Positions 30,673 through 41,364 of a DNA stretch of 64,000 nt are shown piece by piece. Each line of letters begins with the position of its first letter. The first letter of the stretch is position 1. Under the pieces are notes generated by a model. That model saw only the letters and a program-made list of their open reading frames with translations, was not told where the DNA came from and ran no database searches. A program made the position numbers and the translations under genes. Origin of the DNA: Isochrysis galbana (Eukaryota > Haptophyta > Isochrysidales > Isochrysidaceae); NCBI GenBank assembly GCA_018136815.1, contig CM030940.1, forward strand, positions 3,404,601 through 3,468,600, read 5' to 3'.

Positions 30673-31860
30673 ATGCTGCGTCACGGAGCCGCTCCGCGCA
30701 CTCGCTCCGTGACAACTGCGTCTGCTGGGGGCTCTGCAGCCCCATCGGTCGCCTTTCCCCCACCTTCATCCTCTGGCCACCTCTCTGGGGTGAAGGAGGA
30801 GGGAGAGGAGCCTTCTGCTGGCTCCACTCCCCTGTCTTCCAGAGCCTCGTCTGCACCCGAGTCTGCCTCCTCTGACTCGACGAGCCGTCATGGTGGCTTC
30901 GAGGCTTGGCTGGAGGGCCTCATTGAGCGCAAGATGGCTGAGCACCTGGCTACCCACCCCTCTCCCTCCAGGGCTGGGCTTGCAGCAAGGGGCAAGGGAG
31001 TTTCCAGGGCTCCAGCAACCGTCAGCCGGGCAGCGAGCTCTCCAGCATCCCCCACCCTCTCCCCCTCCTCCCCCCACTCATCCTCGCCTTCAGAGACTGG
31101 CAGCCTTCCGCCCTCTCCATCTCCGTCCCCTTCAAGGCGCCGACCCCACCTCTCCAAGAGGGCTACGCAGGGTGGGAGACTCCTTGGGGGGAAGAAGCAA
31201 GGAAGGAGAGGGGGCTTTCCCTCACGCCGTCGAGGCAGGCCGGCTGCGCTCGGCTCTCCCTCTGGTAGTGACGCCTCGGAGGCTTCTGTCTCCTCTGAAG
31301 GTGGCGCCGTCACATCTCCGAGCCCTCACTGCAACCCTCTTGGGGTGTCTCTCTTTGCGGGCAGTGAGCTGCCCTGCCCATACGGCGGCCAGAGCAACCC
31401 TTTCCCTCGAGCTCACGCGCTTCCTAAATCAGCGTGCCACTACGACCCGGAGGTGGCTGGCGACACCGGCCACAAGTCCACAAACGTATCTACAAAGGCC
31501 TCGGCGCCGCGAACAAGCGCGAGACGTGCACCCTCCTCCCCTCCCTCTCGTGTATGCACGACCTCAACTTGTGCCAAGGAAACAGCAGCGCACAGCAGCA
31601 AACAGACGGGCAGTGGGGGAAGCGTTGCAACGCAGATGTCAGTGGGCTGCAGATGTGGGCGTGCTGGTACGTGGGGGGCGCACAGTGGGGGAGTGGGACG
31701 CGCGCGCACGGAAGGATGCCATGGGGGCATGAAGCGGGGCAGGCACCCCCCCTGCGACCAAGGCATCACGTGTGGACCAGCGGTAAGGTGGGGCGCGGAG
31801 TACCAGGATGGTTGGTGGGCACGGGCGCGGCCTACAAAAATTACGAATGTTGTATTTTAA
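30673..31860 (+). other. Long Ser/Pro/Arg-rich ORF, probably of mobile origin
   Basis: A 395-residue frame, open throughout, with very high Ser, Pro, Gly and Arg. One short ordered stretch (GFEAWLEGLIERKMAEHLAT, residues about 75-94) resembles the start of gag-like proteins of some retroelements. No zinc knuckle or enzyme domain. A second frame overlaps it at 30890-31732 with equal length, a sign that GC-rich composition alone keeps frames open. It could be the first ORF of a retroelement or an artefact; a host gene is less likely. Confidence 0.3.
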
Positions 31861-32275
31861 AATAACTGAGAAAAAAACTATTGTTATAGTTTTTGCGATG
31901 GAGAGCGCGCCGACCGCTCCCACCTCCCAGCCCCCCGCCGCCACGACGCCCCAACGGGGCCGACCCAAGCCGCCGGAGCCCAAGCGCTCGCAACCCTCAG
32001 CCCCTCCCGATCAGGACGTCGAGATGGCGCCACCTCCCTCGCCTCCCAAGCAGCCACACAGCCAGGGAACAGGCAGAGTCCTGTTCCCTGGTACAGACCA
32101 GAGCCAGGGCAATGCCCTTCCACAGGCCTCCCTCGTCTCGCCACCCAACCAAGGACTCCCCATGGGGGCTGGCAGCACTGCTGCCACCCCCATGGTGGCA
32201 ACTCCTACCGCCAGTGCACCCCTCGGGGGCGGGCACTTGACACAACAATCAATCCTGTATTTTAAAATAACTGAG
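31851..32275 (+). mobile_element. Short LINE-family insertion with 20-bp target duplication
   Basis: The insert (31871-32255) is flanked by exact copies of tgtattttaaaataactgag at 31851-31870 and 32256-32275. It begins with a run of A and the family's 5' hairpin (aactattgttatagtt), then GCGATGGAGAGCGCGCC, matching the ORF1 start of the copy at 43493-45000. It codes a Pro-rich ORF1 beginning (MESAPTAPTSQPPAATTPQR) and nothing more. Exact duplications suggest a recent event. The target is itself a dispersed motif copy. Confidence 0.85.
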
Positions 32276-32312
32276 CGTCAGTACCACTACTCGCACTAGC
32301 CCGGTACTATCA
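32265..32312 (+). repeat. Dispersed motif aactgagcgttagtaccact (five copies)
   Basis: Consensus aactgagcrttagtaccact, then actcccactagcc. Copies: 12325 (+), 32268 (+), about 21953-21998 (-), 36372-36415 (-) and 49700-49760 (-). A TATA- or A-rich block (ttaaaat, tatataaaa, tttatatta) precedes each on the motif strand. Possibly the end of an unidentified retroelement. Confidence 0.65.
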
Positions 32313-32449
32313 CGACACCCCTCAGCGCACCTGCCCGTACGCCTTGACGTGCGCTGATGCCACAGATACATACACCTGTGCACCCCTTCAAATCTCCCCC
32401 CTCGCAGACCCCCGGCTCCCATTCTAACTCCCCACAAGTGCTATTATAA

Positions 32450-33025
32450 TGAGGGAAAGAAAACTGATGAATTGGGATGGCCCATAGGGCCTGAGGGCAA
32501 TGAGGAAGGAGGCATGCCGGCGGCAGGCGCGGCGGAGGAGACGACTTCGGAGGTGCTGACGAGCTGAAGCCCGTCAGCAGAGGAAGGCGGGCAAGCGGGC
32601 TTGGGCGAGGGCGAGGACGGCAGCGAGAGCGACATCGAACGAGCGGCGAGAGGCGAGGGCGAGTGAGAGGAGGGCTGTGTTGGCAGGGGCTGGTGAGGAG
32701 AGGCGAGACTGTAGGGTATGAGCGTTAGACGAGAGCGAGAGGACGAGAGCGAGAGCGACGGATGACGACTGGCGACAGGACGACGGACACGGACACCCAG
32801 GAAAAACACTCCGACACTCGCCCCACGACTTTCTCACGTAACTCGACTGAAATCAAACCCAAACACTCCGGTCAAACGGCGACGGACGACGATCGGAGGG
32901 CGATCTGTCAGCGATCTCGTCTAGAACGGGAATACTATCATAACGGAAACGAGGGGCAATCTTGCGACGCAGGATTCCAAGAGACCTACCGAATAAGACG
33001 AGAGAAGTGTTACGTGCCTATGGTA
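32450..33025 (-). other. Retroelement-type leader and ORF start, left copy of a head-to-head pair
   Basis: On the minus strand a C/T-rich leader with tandem cgctctcg motifs leads to an ORF start (MSLSLPSSPSPKPACPPSSA at about 32635). The plus-strand region 33830-34573 has the same layout and a related start (MSAPSSRSPSPKPVLPPFSA). Element family not identified. The two face away from each other with the hAT derivative between them. Confidence 0.5.
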
Positions 33026-33030
33026 GAGAT

Positions 33031-33815
33031 CAAGGCTAGGGCTGGGTTAAGCCCGTTAACAAGTTAATACCATTAATACCCAGTAATGGGCAACATCTGA
33101 CCTGTTAACACCCAGCCCAAAACTAAACCTGTTAATGTGCTGAGTTTGGGCCCTCTGAGAAACTCAAAATTGCCCGTTATTGTACCATTAATGGGCACTT
33201 GTGGGAGGGGCTCCGAGCACCAGCAGTTGACCTCGCGTTGGGCGCTGGAGGCATAGGAGCGTTCAGAGCGGCCGCGCTCCGCGCACACCACCAACTTCCA
33301 ACTTATCGAAATGTAGATAGTAACTATAGATGGTACATAGACAGCATTCATCCTCTTACGAGCACTACACACTACACTATGGACGAGAGCCACAGACCAA
33401 GACACCACACACGCCGTGTGCCGTGTCGATATCACTCGGTGTTTTGACTAGCAGCAAGCAAAGACGCCTCTAGAGTAGTATCCTTCGCAGAGCTTTTTGT
33501 AGATCATCGTGCATTTTCCCTGCGGCCGAGAACACACGCTCCACGAGCTAATACTAATGCATCAGTACTAATATCAGTACTTGCAGCCCAACTAGGTCCA
33601 GCGCCGAACGCGAGGTCAACTGCTGGTGCTCGAAGCCCCTCCCACAAGTGCCCATTAATGGTACAATAACGGGCAATTTTGAGTTTCTCAGAGGGCCCAA
33701 ACTCAGCACATTAACAGGTTTAGTTTTGGGCTGGGTGTTAACAGGTCAAATGTTGCCTATTACTGGGTATTAATGGTATTAACTTGTTAACGGGCTTAAC
33801 CCAGCCCTAGCCTTG
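33031..33815. mobile_element. hAT deletion derivative with 218-bp inverted arms
   Basis: Arms 33031-33248 and 33598-33815 are inverted copies of equal length, starting CAAGGCTAGGGCTGGGTTAA. The 349-bp centre contains, on the minus strand at about 33545-33486, the hAT dimerisation motif VERVFSAAGKMHDDLQKAL (compare VERAFSKVGRLHDD in the transposase at 2635-3537). So this is an internally deleted hAT element that kept a trace of transposase. The subterminal attaat and gttaac motifs resemble the right end of the 1-5161 element. The eight bases on either side do not match, so the target duplication is lost or the flanks have changed. Confidence 0.88.
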
Positions 33816-33829
33816 TTACTTACCTCCTT

Positions 33830-34573
33830 GCGTGCTCCTCGCGTTTTTAGGCTAAGTCGCGCGTTCAGGTATCAGGTATCGCCGGTGCAAGGAACCGCCC
33901 CCTTGTGTGACCCTGATTCCCCCTCAGGTGTTGGCCGTTGGATTATATCGTGGCGCTATTTTACCTCGGTCTTCATCAACTCACTTAAGGGGTTTCGAAA
34001 GATTCCCTCCTTATTCCTGTGCGTAACTGTCGCCCCCGTCGGATCGTCCGTCGCCCCGTCGCTCTCTTGTCGGCATTCTCTTCCTTGTTCGGTCTGTCAG
34101 CAGGTTCCTGTGCGTTCCGTGATAAGGATACGTTAGTGTGGAGAGTGTAGAGTGTTGACGTGAGTGTGGTGTCATCTCGTCGGTCCATCGGCCCCGAACC
34201 GTCTGTCGCCTGTCATTCTTCGTTCGTCGCTCTCGTTCTCGTTCTCGTTCCCGTTCTCGTCCCTCGTTCTCAACACTACCTCAATACCAAACCTCTCCAC
34301 TCCCTCAGCCCCAGCCTATCCGTCCCGATCCGCCCAGTCATGTCCGCTCCGTCGTCGCGCTCGCCCTCGCCCAAGCCCGTCCTCCCGCCTTTCTCTGCTG
34401 AGGAGGTGGTCCAGCCCGTCATTCCATCACTCCCGGCCACCTTCGCCGCGCCTCCCGCCGATCGTTTCCCTTCCGAATCATCGCATATCGAGCCAGTGGT
34501 CATGCTCGATCCGTCAAGGGAGCGGCGCAAGTTCGCCCGGGGATGCCCTCTCAAGGTAAGGTGTAAGCGGTAG
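33830..34573 (+). other. Retroelement-type leader and ORF start, right copy of a head-to-head pair
   Basis: Leader with tandem tctcgt units (34232-34272), then an ORF from 34339 to the stop at 34571-34573 (MSAPSSRSPSPKPVLPPFSA to CPLKVRCKR). The last codons (CCTCTCAAG followed by GTAAGG) resemble a 5' splice site, so the ORF may splice onward. Homologous to 32450-33025 in reverse. Confidence 0.45.
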
Positions 34574-36620
34574 AAGGGGCGCAACGAAGACTACCGGTAG
34601 CTTTAAAGACAACGACTTCGCAGTGTTGGAACTACGTCATATTAGCATCCTAGAATTTTTTATTGTGCCCAGACACCTACAACAGTCGCTATCTAATAGA
34701 TCCCCAGCTTGAAACCGAAAAACTCGAACGCGAAAAGCGAATTTTTTGTATACGAATGTTGAAGACTACGGTCATTGACGTTCAACGACCCACGGGCAGA
34801 TTCACACATACAGACTCACAGGGCACCTAAGACACTCGACCAAGTGGATTGGGGCCCTACTCGGCATTCCCTACTACTTTGCCGCAGGGATCTACCCGCG
34901 AGCGACGAAATCACGCTCGCTATGGCCTACTGAAGTCGGGCCCCAGAGGCCCTTTCGAGCGCTGGCAACGCGACCTGCAGTGGGGGGACATGGCGCCCGC
35001 GCGCGGGTGCTTCCGCGGCGCCTGCGGTCACCTTAGACCAGGAGCCGAGGCCTGACGCCAAAAAAGAGCCCTCACAACGAATAGCTGCCCCCCCACACCA
35101 GCTGGCGTGCTGACGAGGGCGTCTCGTACAGCGAGAGGCCGGCATTTTCCGGCCCCTGGACGATCGCCAACGCGATGGGCCCCACCTGGGCCGCGGTGGA
35201 AGTGGGCAGCGCACCCATGCCGGTACAGGCCCGGCCATCTCGACCCCTCTGGCCTGCCTTCCAGAGGAGCCCTGGCCGGTGGCCCATCGGACACCCCTCT
35301 CCGAGGCGCCATCGCGGTGGACCGAAGTCCGAAGAAGCCCTCTTCACAGTCGATTTGAGCACAGAAGAAACCGGGCGTTTACGGGAGAATCAAGTGTTTT
35401 ATTTTCGTTGATCCTATCATTAAAATACGTTTGTTTTGACCTCTATTCTCACGGTCATATAAGCTTGATATGACCGTTGGTCGCTCACATGACATCGCAC
35501 GGGCCATGCTACGCACAAACATCACATGTGTGTGACGCTCGACGCCATTGATGCAACATTTTGATCGATCGGAAGTGCGGCAGATAACCGTCGCCGTCAC
35601 GCAACGCGCAACGCAAACTCCAGACGCTGAAGGTGATCACGCACACGCGCACACTCGCAACGTCATTACAGGGCGTACAATCTGGCACACAACCAGCGGG
35701 ATTGTAATGTGCGCTGCAACTACGCTTGGTGCCGCCGCGACCCGATCGCTTGGGGTCTCCGCAAGGATACCAATTTGGGAATCGCTCGGCGCGCTCGCCA
35801 GGCGCCCAAGCACTTGCTGACCCCACGGCTGTCGGGCGCTGTTAAGTGGGTTGTCAGGGCAAACCTGGGCACCCAAAGCAGGGAGATGATAGGGGAGACT
35901 GTCAGGGGGAGGGGGGCGGACCGTGGCGAGGCTTTGGCCGTTGATAATGAGGCGGCAATGAGGCTAACATTTTCCGTTGTCTTCCCCCCCCCTCCGAAGA
36001 CTACACGGTAGTCTTTAAGACTACGCGTTTGCGCAACCGTAAGGTTCCCTGGGCGCCGTCGTTTATTCTGCGGAGGATTGCTCGGGCAGGCTGGCTTGCC
36101 CTCTTGCCCTAAGGGCCTTTCACTCTCAACCGGACGACTGCAAGGGCTCGCTCCCCCCCCCCCCCCCGGTGCTTTGCCCATGTAGGTCTTCAATGTACAT
36201 GTTACATTGGCGACTTACTGGGTTTTCACCCCAATGGCAGCTTGTGGGGAGTTCTATCGGGAGCCGGGGGCTTGAAGGGCTTGCGAGGGGCGAGGGGGGA
36301 GGTATTCATGTGCTCAGTTTTCTTTGTGCCATGGGATCTAGTGCGGTCATGTGCGTCGTGGCCGGTCGTGTTGGTACAAGGCTAGAGGGAGTAGCGGTAC
36401 TAACGCTCAATAATATAAAGAAACCTTTGACAAACACAAACAGCACCAGACCAAGGCCAAGGCCAAGGCCAAGGCCCACAAATCCACACAGACACTTAAC
36501 GCCACACAGTTGCAAACTCACAAGAACGACAATTGTGTAGCTTCTGTGTTTTGACAGGCGCTGATGCAGAGCATCAAATATTGCCCTCCAATTTTTTCAA
36601 CTTACCATACCATCGACGGC
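34574..36620. other. Gene-free repeat-rich stretch
   Basis: No recognised gene. Features seen: gtagtctttaagactac hairpin-like block at 36008-36025, C-runs (35986-35995, 36152-36168), a minus-strand copy of a dispersed motif at about 36372-36415, and a tandem aaggcc repeat at 36452-36476. Open frames at 35107-35411 are GC-driven. Confidence 0.45.
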
Positions 36621-37541
36621 CTAGCTCTGGCTATGCTTCGTGGTGCGGCCGCCTCCTTGCGGTGCTTGAGCTGGCCGCTTATGATTTCTTGGCCGCCTCG
36701 TGGCATACACGTAATACAATCGCAATTCGTGTGGGATCACCATCTGGTATCCCTCGAAGAGCCCGCCAGATTGTCGCACAGCCACTACGGTCATCCTGTG
36801 TCGCCTCAACAGCTTGACTATCCGATCTAGTCGTCCGTTCACGTCGTGCACCTCCGCAACAACCTGTTTAATCCGACTCCAGTCTGAAGCTGAGATGCCA
36901 CGAATCACCTCAAGCTCATCGCCCTCCACGTCAACCTTCAGAAGATCAATGACGGGGAGTGCTTCCTCGCGCATCAACCACGAGACAGTGCGAACATCGC
37001 ACACAGCGACGTGGTGTGGCGCCGATGTTGGGGCATGCGAGCTATTAAAAGCGATGGCATGCAAGTGAGAACTGATTCCACTCGCGCCAGCTGCTGCCAC
37101 ACGCCGTCTTTGCTGCTCGCGTTCAGCCGGGCGTGTACTTGACTCGGCTGGCGCGTCGCTAAAACAGTGGATGCGAGCGGTTGCATATTTCGCGCCTAGG
37201 GCAAGTCGCACGCATTTGACGCTATCGTGTGCTGCAACATTACGCTGAAGTATCGGGAACAGGATTGGCGACGGCTCGCATGCAACTACACGAGTGCGCG
37301 GGTTGAGCTTCATGCAGAAAAGACCAAACAGGCCAATGTTGGCGCCAGCGTCGATCACAACGGGCGAACCCTTTGAGTTTAATGTAACTCCATGCTGCAG
37401 GTAGCTCTGCCTCACGAAGATCTCATGGTACAGGAACTCTGCCTCACTGACTGGCTGCGGCGCGACAAATCTCAACCCATCGCCGGTGTCAAGCAGTACA
37501 CGACGTGGCAATGACAGCCGGCCGTCGCCCCCAGCGTCCAT
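36621..37541 (-). CDS. FkbM-family methyltransferase
   Basis: 306 residues from the ATG at 37541 (MDAGGDGRLSLPRRVLLDTG); the frame is open a further 47 codons upstream, which look less protein-like. SAM-binding motif I is VVIDAGANIGLFGLFCMKLN, followed by VVACEPSPILFPILQRNVAA and the FkbM signature IDLLKVDVEGDELEVIRGIS. The C-terminal part (VVAEVHDVNGRLDRIVKLLR) completes the Rossmann fold. FkbM enzymes methylate hydroxyl groups on sugars and polyketides; the acceptor here is unknown. The gene is divergent from the RNR gene, with about 1 kb of pyrimidine-rich DNA between their starts. Confidence 0.85.
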   Translation of the reverse strand: MDAGGDGRLSLPRRVLLDTGDGLRFVAPQPVSEAEFLYHEIFVRQSYLQHGVTLNSKGSPVVIDAGANIGLFGLFCMKLNPRTRVVACEPSPILFPILQRNVAAHDSVKCVRLALGAKYATARIHCFSDAPAESSTRPAEREQQRRRVAAAGASGISSHLHAIAFNSSHAPTSAPHHVAVCDVRTVSWLMREEALPVIDLLKVDVEGDELEVIRGISASDWSRIKQVVAEVHDVNGRLDRIVKLLRRHRMTVVAVRQSGGLFEGYQMVIPHELRLYYVYATRRPRNHKRPAQAPQGGGRTTKHSQS

Positions 37542-38537
37542 GACAGCGCCCTTTGGCAAGGTGGAGGTGAGGAGGAGGGTCAGGGCGGGAGGGAGGCGGT
37601 GATGCCAATAATGCACATCATCGGGTCGTCGCGTCCGCCAGTGGCAGGCAGACCGTGTGAATTCACATCTCTTATCCATCATGGATTCTGGCAGGGAGCT
37701 CCACCGACTCCTTCTCTCCCCCTCTCTGCCTTTTCCCGTTTGCCCTCCCTGTACTCTTACGGCCGCCTCCCCACGTAAAGGGTTTTTCTTCTTTCGTTTC
37801 TCGCACTCCTCTCGCCGTGCTCGATCTCTCTCGTTGCCCCCCCCCCCCCCCCCACGCGCGCGCCATTCCCCTCAGCCGCTCGCTCAGAGAAAACAACTCT
37901 CATGTTTCTTCTCCTCCTTCTCTTCTCTCAGGGCGGACCAGCCCCCACATTCCCGCCGAACATTTTGCCGCCGAACAGCGAAGAAAGTCCTTCTCTTTCC
38001 CCTTCTCATCGCCGTGTCCTCCTCAGCCGTGCCCTTCCTCCTCGATTCCTTGATCTAAGAGTAGGAGTACTCCACTCTACATTTTCTCCTATTTTCTGAG
38101 ATTCCCATATTCTCTCCCCTCTCGCTCTCTCCCCCCACTCCTGCCGGCCCGGCACCTTCCCGCCCAAACAACCGTCTCCCCTCACGCGGATTTCCCCCGC
38201 GCTCCGCTTCCCTCGCCGGTGAGGCACACCTCTTCCCTCCCATGCCTCGCCTACCCCTTACCCATCGAACTCCGCCCCGCTCCCTCGGTCCCGCTGCTCG
38301 CTCCACGTTAGTGCAAATGCACTGGTCTGCGGCCGCGCTACCTCAATCCGCAGGGGTGCCGATGAGGCCTAGGAGGCACAAAGGCCACTCGCACATGCGA
38401 GCCGAGCGGCGAGCGCCAGTTGGAAAGGAAGAGTAGGAGTAAAAGAGTGACGAAGGGCCCCAGTAAGAGGGCATGCGGCGCATATCGCCACTCCTTGCCC
38501 ACACGCGCCTACCCTTTCCACCCGCCAACAGGGTACT
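37542..38537. promoter_or_regulatory. Shared upstream region of FkbM and RNR genes
   Basis: A divergent intergenic region. From about 37690 to 38280 the plus strand is strongly T/C-rich, with a C18 run at 37837-37854. No TATA box stands out. AACAG just before the RNR ATG (38525-38530) could be a 5'-UTR intron acceptor. Specific elements cannot be assigned by eye. Confidence 0.4.
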
Positions 38538-40895
38538 ATGCACGTCGTGAAGCGTGATGGCCGCCGTGAGCCAGTGATGTTTGACAAGATCACTGCGCGC
38601 ATCAAGAAGCTGTGCTACGGGTTCGACCCCAAGTACATCGATCCGACAGTCATCACAATTAAGGTGATCCAGGGCGTCTATGACGGTGTCGCCACCACCG
38701 CTCTCGACGACCTCGCCGCCGAGACTGCCGCCTATCTGACGACGCAGCACCCTGACTACTCGCGGCTCGCGGCGCGCATTGCGGTGTCCAACCTTCACAA
38801 GATGACCGACAAATCCTTCTCGTCGACCATGGACGCCCTCCACTCGTACGTGAATCCACGCAATGGCCAGGCTGCGCCGCTCATCTCGGACGAGGTGCAC
38901 GGCATCATCATGAAACACAGGGAGCGGCTTGACCCACTGCTTGTTTATGACCGTGACTTTGAATACGACTTCTTTGGCTTCAAGACGCTCGAGAAGGCGT
39001 ACCTGCTTCGCATGAAAGGCAGGGTCGTTGAGCGTCCGCAGCACATGCTTATGCGTGTCTCCATCGGTATTCACAAGGAAGACCTCGACGCGGCCATCGA
39101 GACGTACGAGCTCATGTCGCAGAAGTGGTTCACGCATGCCACGCCCACCATGTTCAATGCGGGCACTCCTTGCCCCCAGATGTCGTCCTGTTTCTTGCTC
39201 GCCATGAAGGACGACTCGATCGAGGGCATCTTTGAGACACTGAAACTCTGCGCACAGATATCCAAGTCTGCTGGCGGAATTGGACTCTCCATCTCCGACA
39301 TCCGCGCCCAGGGCTCCTACATCAAGGGGTCAGGCGGGACATCCAATGGCCTCGTGCCCATGCTTCGTGTGTTCGACAACACTGCGCGTTACGTCGACCA
39401 AGGCGGCGGCAAACGCAAAGGTGCCTTCGCGTGCTACCTCGAACCTTGGCATGCCGATGTCCTGTCATTCCTCGATCTCAAGAAGAACCACGGCAAAGAG
39501 GAGCAACGTGCGCGTGACCTGTTCTACGCGCTTTGGGTGCCTGACCTGTTCATGAAGCGCGTGGAGGCGAACGCAGAATGGTCGCTCTTTTGCCCCAACG
39601 AGGCGCCAGGTCTGTATAACACGTGGGGAGAGGAGTTTGAGACCCTATATAACAAGTACGAGCAAGAGGGCCGTCAGCGGCACAAGATGCCCGCGCAGCA
39701 GCTGTGGTTCGCCATCCTAGACTCGCAGATCGAGACTGGCGTGCCGTACATGTTGTACAAAGACTCTGCCAACCGCAAGTCCAACCAGCAAAATCTAGGC
39801 ACCATCCGGTCCTCCAACCTGTGCACAGAGATCATCGAGTACACCGCGCCCGGCGAGGTCGCTGTGTGCAACTTGGCGTCGCTCGCGCTGCCCTCTTTCG
39901 TTAACCGCGAGGAGAAGAGCTTCGACTATCAACGGCTATACGAGGTGACATACATTGTCACGCGCAATCTCAATCGCGTCATTGACAACAATTTTTATCC
40001 GGCCAAGGAGGCCGAGACCTCGAACAAGAAGCATCGCCCGATCGGTCTCGGCGTGCAGGGCCTGGCTGATGTCTTCATTCTGATGCGTTTCCCCTTCGAC
40101 TCGGAGAACGCCCGCGCGGTCAACCGCGAGATCTTTGAGACGATCTACTTTGCTGCACTTTCCTGCTCATGCGATCTTGCCAAGGTTGACGGCACGTACA
40201 GCACGTACGAGGGCTCACCCGTCTCGAAGGGCGTGCTCCAGTTTGATATGTGGGGTGTCACACCGACAGACCGCTGGAACTGGGCTGAGCTTCGCGAGCG
40301 CATCGCCGCGCACGGCATCCGCAACTCGCTGCTTGTTGCGCCGATGCCAACCGCGTCAACGGCGCAGATCCTCGGCAACAATGAGTGCTTCGAGCCGTAC
40401 ACCTCCAACATCTACACGCGCCGTGTGCTCGCCGGCGAGTTCGCCGTGGTCAACCAACACTTGCTCAAAGATCTGATGGAGCGCGGCCTCTGGACCGACT
40501 CGATCCGCAACCAAATCATTGCGCATAACGGCTCCGTGCAGAACATTCACGAGATCCCGGCCGACATGAAGGCTATCTATCGCACATGTTGGGAGATGAA
40601 AATGCGCTCGCTCATCGACATGGCCGCCGACCGAGGAGCCTTCATTTGCCAGTCGCAGTCCTTCAATTGCTTCATGACGGAGCCAAACTATGCCAAGCTT
40701 TCGTCGATGCACTTCTACGGCTGGAAGAAAGGGCTGAAGACGGGAATGTACTACCTCCGCACGCGCGCCGCTGCGGATGCCATCAAGTTCACTGTTGACC
40801 AAAAGGCTTTAGAGGCAAAGACTGCCAAGGACCTTGCGGCGCGTGGGACCAAATCTACGCCCGAACCGGAGGAGTGCCTGTCGTGCGGCGCGTAG
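38538..40895 (+). CDS. RNR1: Ribonucleoside-diphosphate reductase large subunit (class Ia)
   Basis: 785 residues, a single uninterrupted exon. Reduces ribonucleoside diphosphates to deoxy forms for DNA synthesis, with the small radical-bearing subunit, in the cytosol. ATP-cone at 1-90 ([20 protein letters not shown]). Numbering matches human RRM1 through the catalytic core: C218 ([14 protein letters not shown]), N427, C429 and E431 ([11 protein letters not shown]) and C444 ([14 protein letters not shown]). The tyrosine pair of radical transfer is in [16 protein letters not shown] near 737, and the C-terminal shuttle cysteines are ECLSCGA. Substrate-specificity loops ([40 protein letters not shown]) are intact. 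Eukaryotic-type length (human 792). Nothing is missing. Codon use is GC-rich like other host genes. No small-subunit gene is in the window. Confidence 0.98.
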   Translation: MHVVKRDGRREPVMFDKITARIKKLCYGFDPKYIDPTVITIKVIQGVYDGVATTALDDLAAETAAYLTTQHPDYSRLAARIAVSNLHKMTDKSFSSTMDALHSYVNPRNGQAAPLISDEVHGIIMKHRERLDPLLVYDRDFEYDFFGFKTLEKAYLLRMKGRVVERPQHMLMRVSIGIHKEDLDAAIETYELMSQKWFTHATPTMFNAGTPCPQMSSCFLLAMKDDSIEGIFETLKLCAQISKSAGGIGLSISDIRAQGSYIKGSGGTSNGLVPMLRVFDNTARYVDQGGGKRKGAFACYLEPWHADVLSFLDLKKNHGKEEQRARDLFYALWVPDLFMKRVEANAEWSLFCPNEAPGLYNTWGEEFETLYNKYEQEGRQRHKMPAQQLWFAILDSQIETGVPYMLYKDSANRKSNQQNLGTIRSSNLCTEIIEYTAPGEVAVCNLASLALPSFVNREEKSFDYQRLYEVTYIVTRNLNRVIDNNFYPAKEAETSNKKHRPIGLGVQGLADVFILMRFPFDSENARAVNREIFETIYFAALSCSCDLAKVDGTYSTYEGSPVSKGVLQFDMWGVTPTDRWNWAELRERIAAHGIRNSLLVAPMPTASTAQILGNNECFEPYTSNIYTRRVLAGEFAVVNQHLLKDLMERGLWTDSIRNQIIAHNGSVQNIHEIPADMKAIYRTCWEMKMRSLIDMAADRGAFICQSQSFNCFMTEPNYAKLSSMHFYGWKKGLKTGMYYLRTRAAADAIKFTVDQKALEAKTAKDLAARGTKSTPEPEECLSCGA

Positions 40896-41364
40896 TCACC
40901 ATGAACGACGATGATAGTCACCCGCCTCGGACGGAGTTCCCATGCAACATTCTTTTTACCGTCGCCTTTCAGGACAATCGCAGCAGTCCGCTCGTTGCTC
41001 CTAGCCCATGATGATTTGTTGGTTGCACTCAGACGGCTTGTGGATTTGAGGGTTGGGTCTGGGTGCGTGCGCCTCGTTGACTGTGGGCACTCCTCCTCGT
41101 CTTGTGCTGATGCACGTGCATGCATAGTGCATGATCAGGTATCGTGTTGCCCAAAATCATCTCGTGTCTTGTGTATGTCGCCCATCCCTTGCCGGAATTG
41201 TAGAGGAACATGTTTGAGTGACAGTGGTAGCGCCGTACAATGCTTGTACACTCACAGCACTCAGTATGGGTGTCGCTCTTCTCATCCCAGTGAGAGTCTC
41301 GCCGGGCCTAGAAATCATTTTTAAGAGGGAACTCGAGCGAAGGGGGAGGGGGTTGTTAGGGGTT
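40896..41364. other. 3' flank of the RNR gene
   Basis: No gene recognised; presumably the RNR 3' UTR and polyadenylation region, ending at the LINE 3' terminus. Confidence 0.5.

Noticed and set aside
30673-31860. Calling the 395-residue Ser/Pro-rich frame a host gene
   Set aside because: Another frame of nearly equal length overlaps it, composition is extreme, and no domain is seen.
38343-39137. 264-residue minus-strand frame opposite the RNR gene
   Set aside because: Mirror of a highly conserved gene; no homology of its own.
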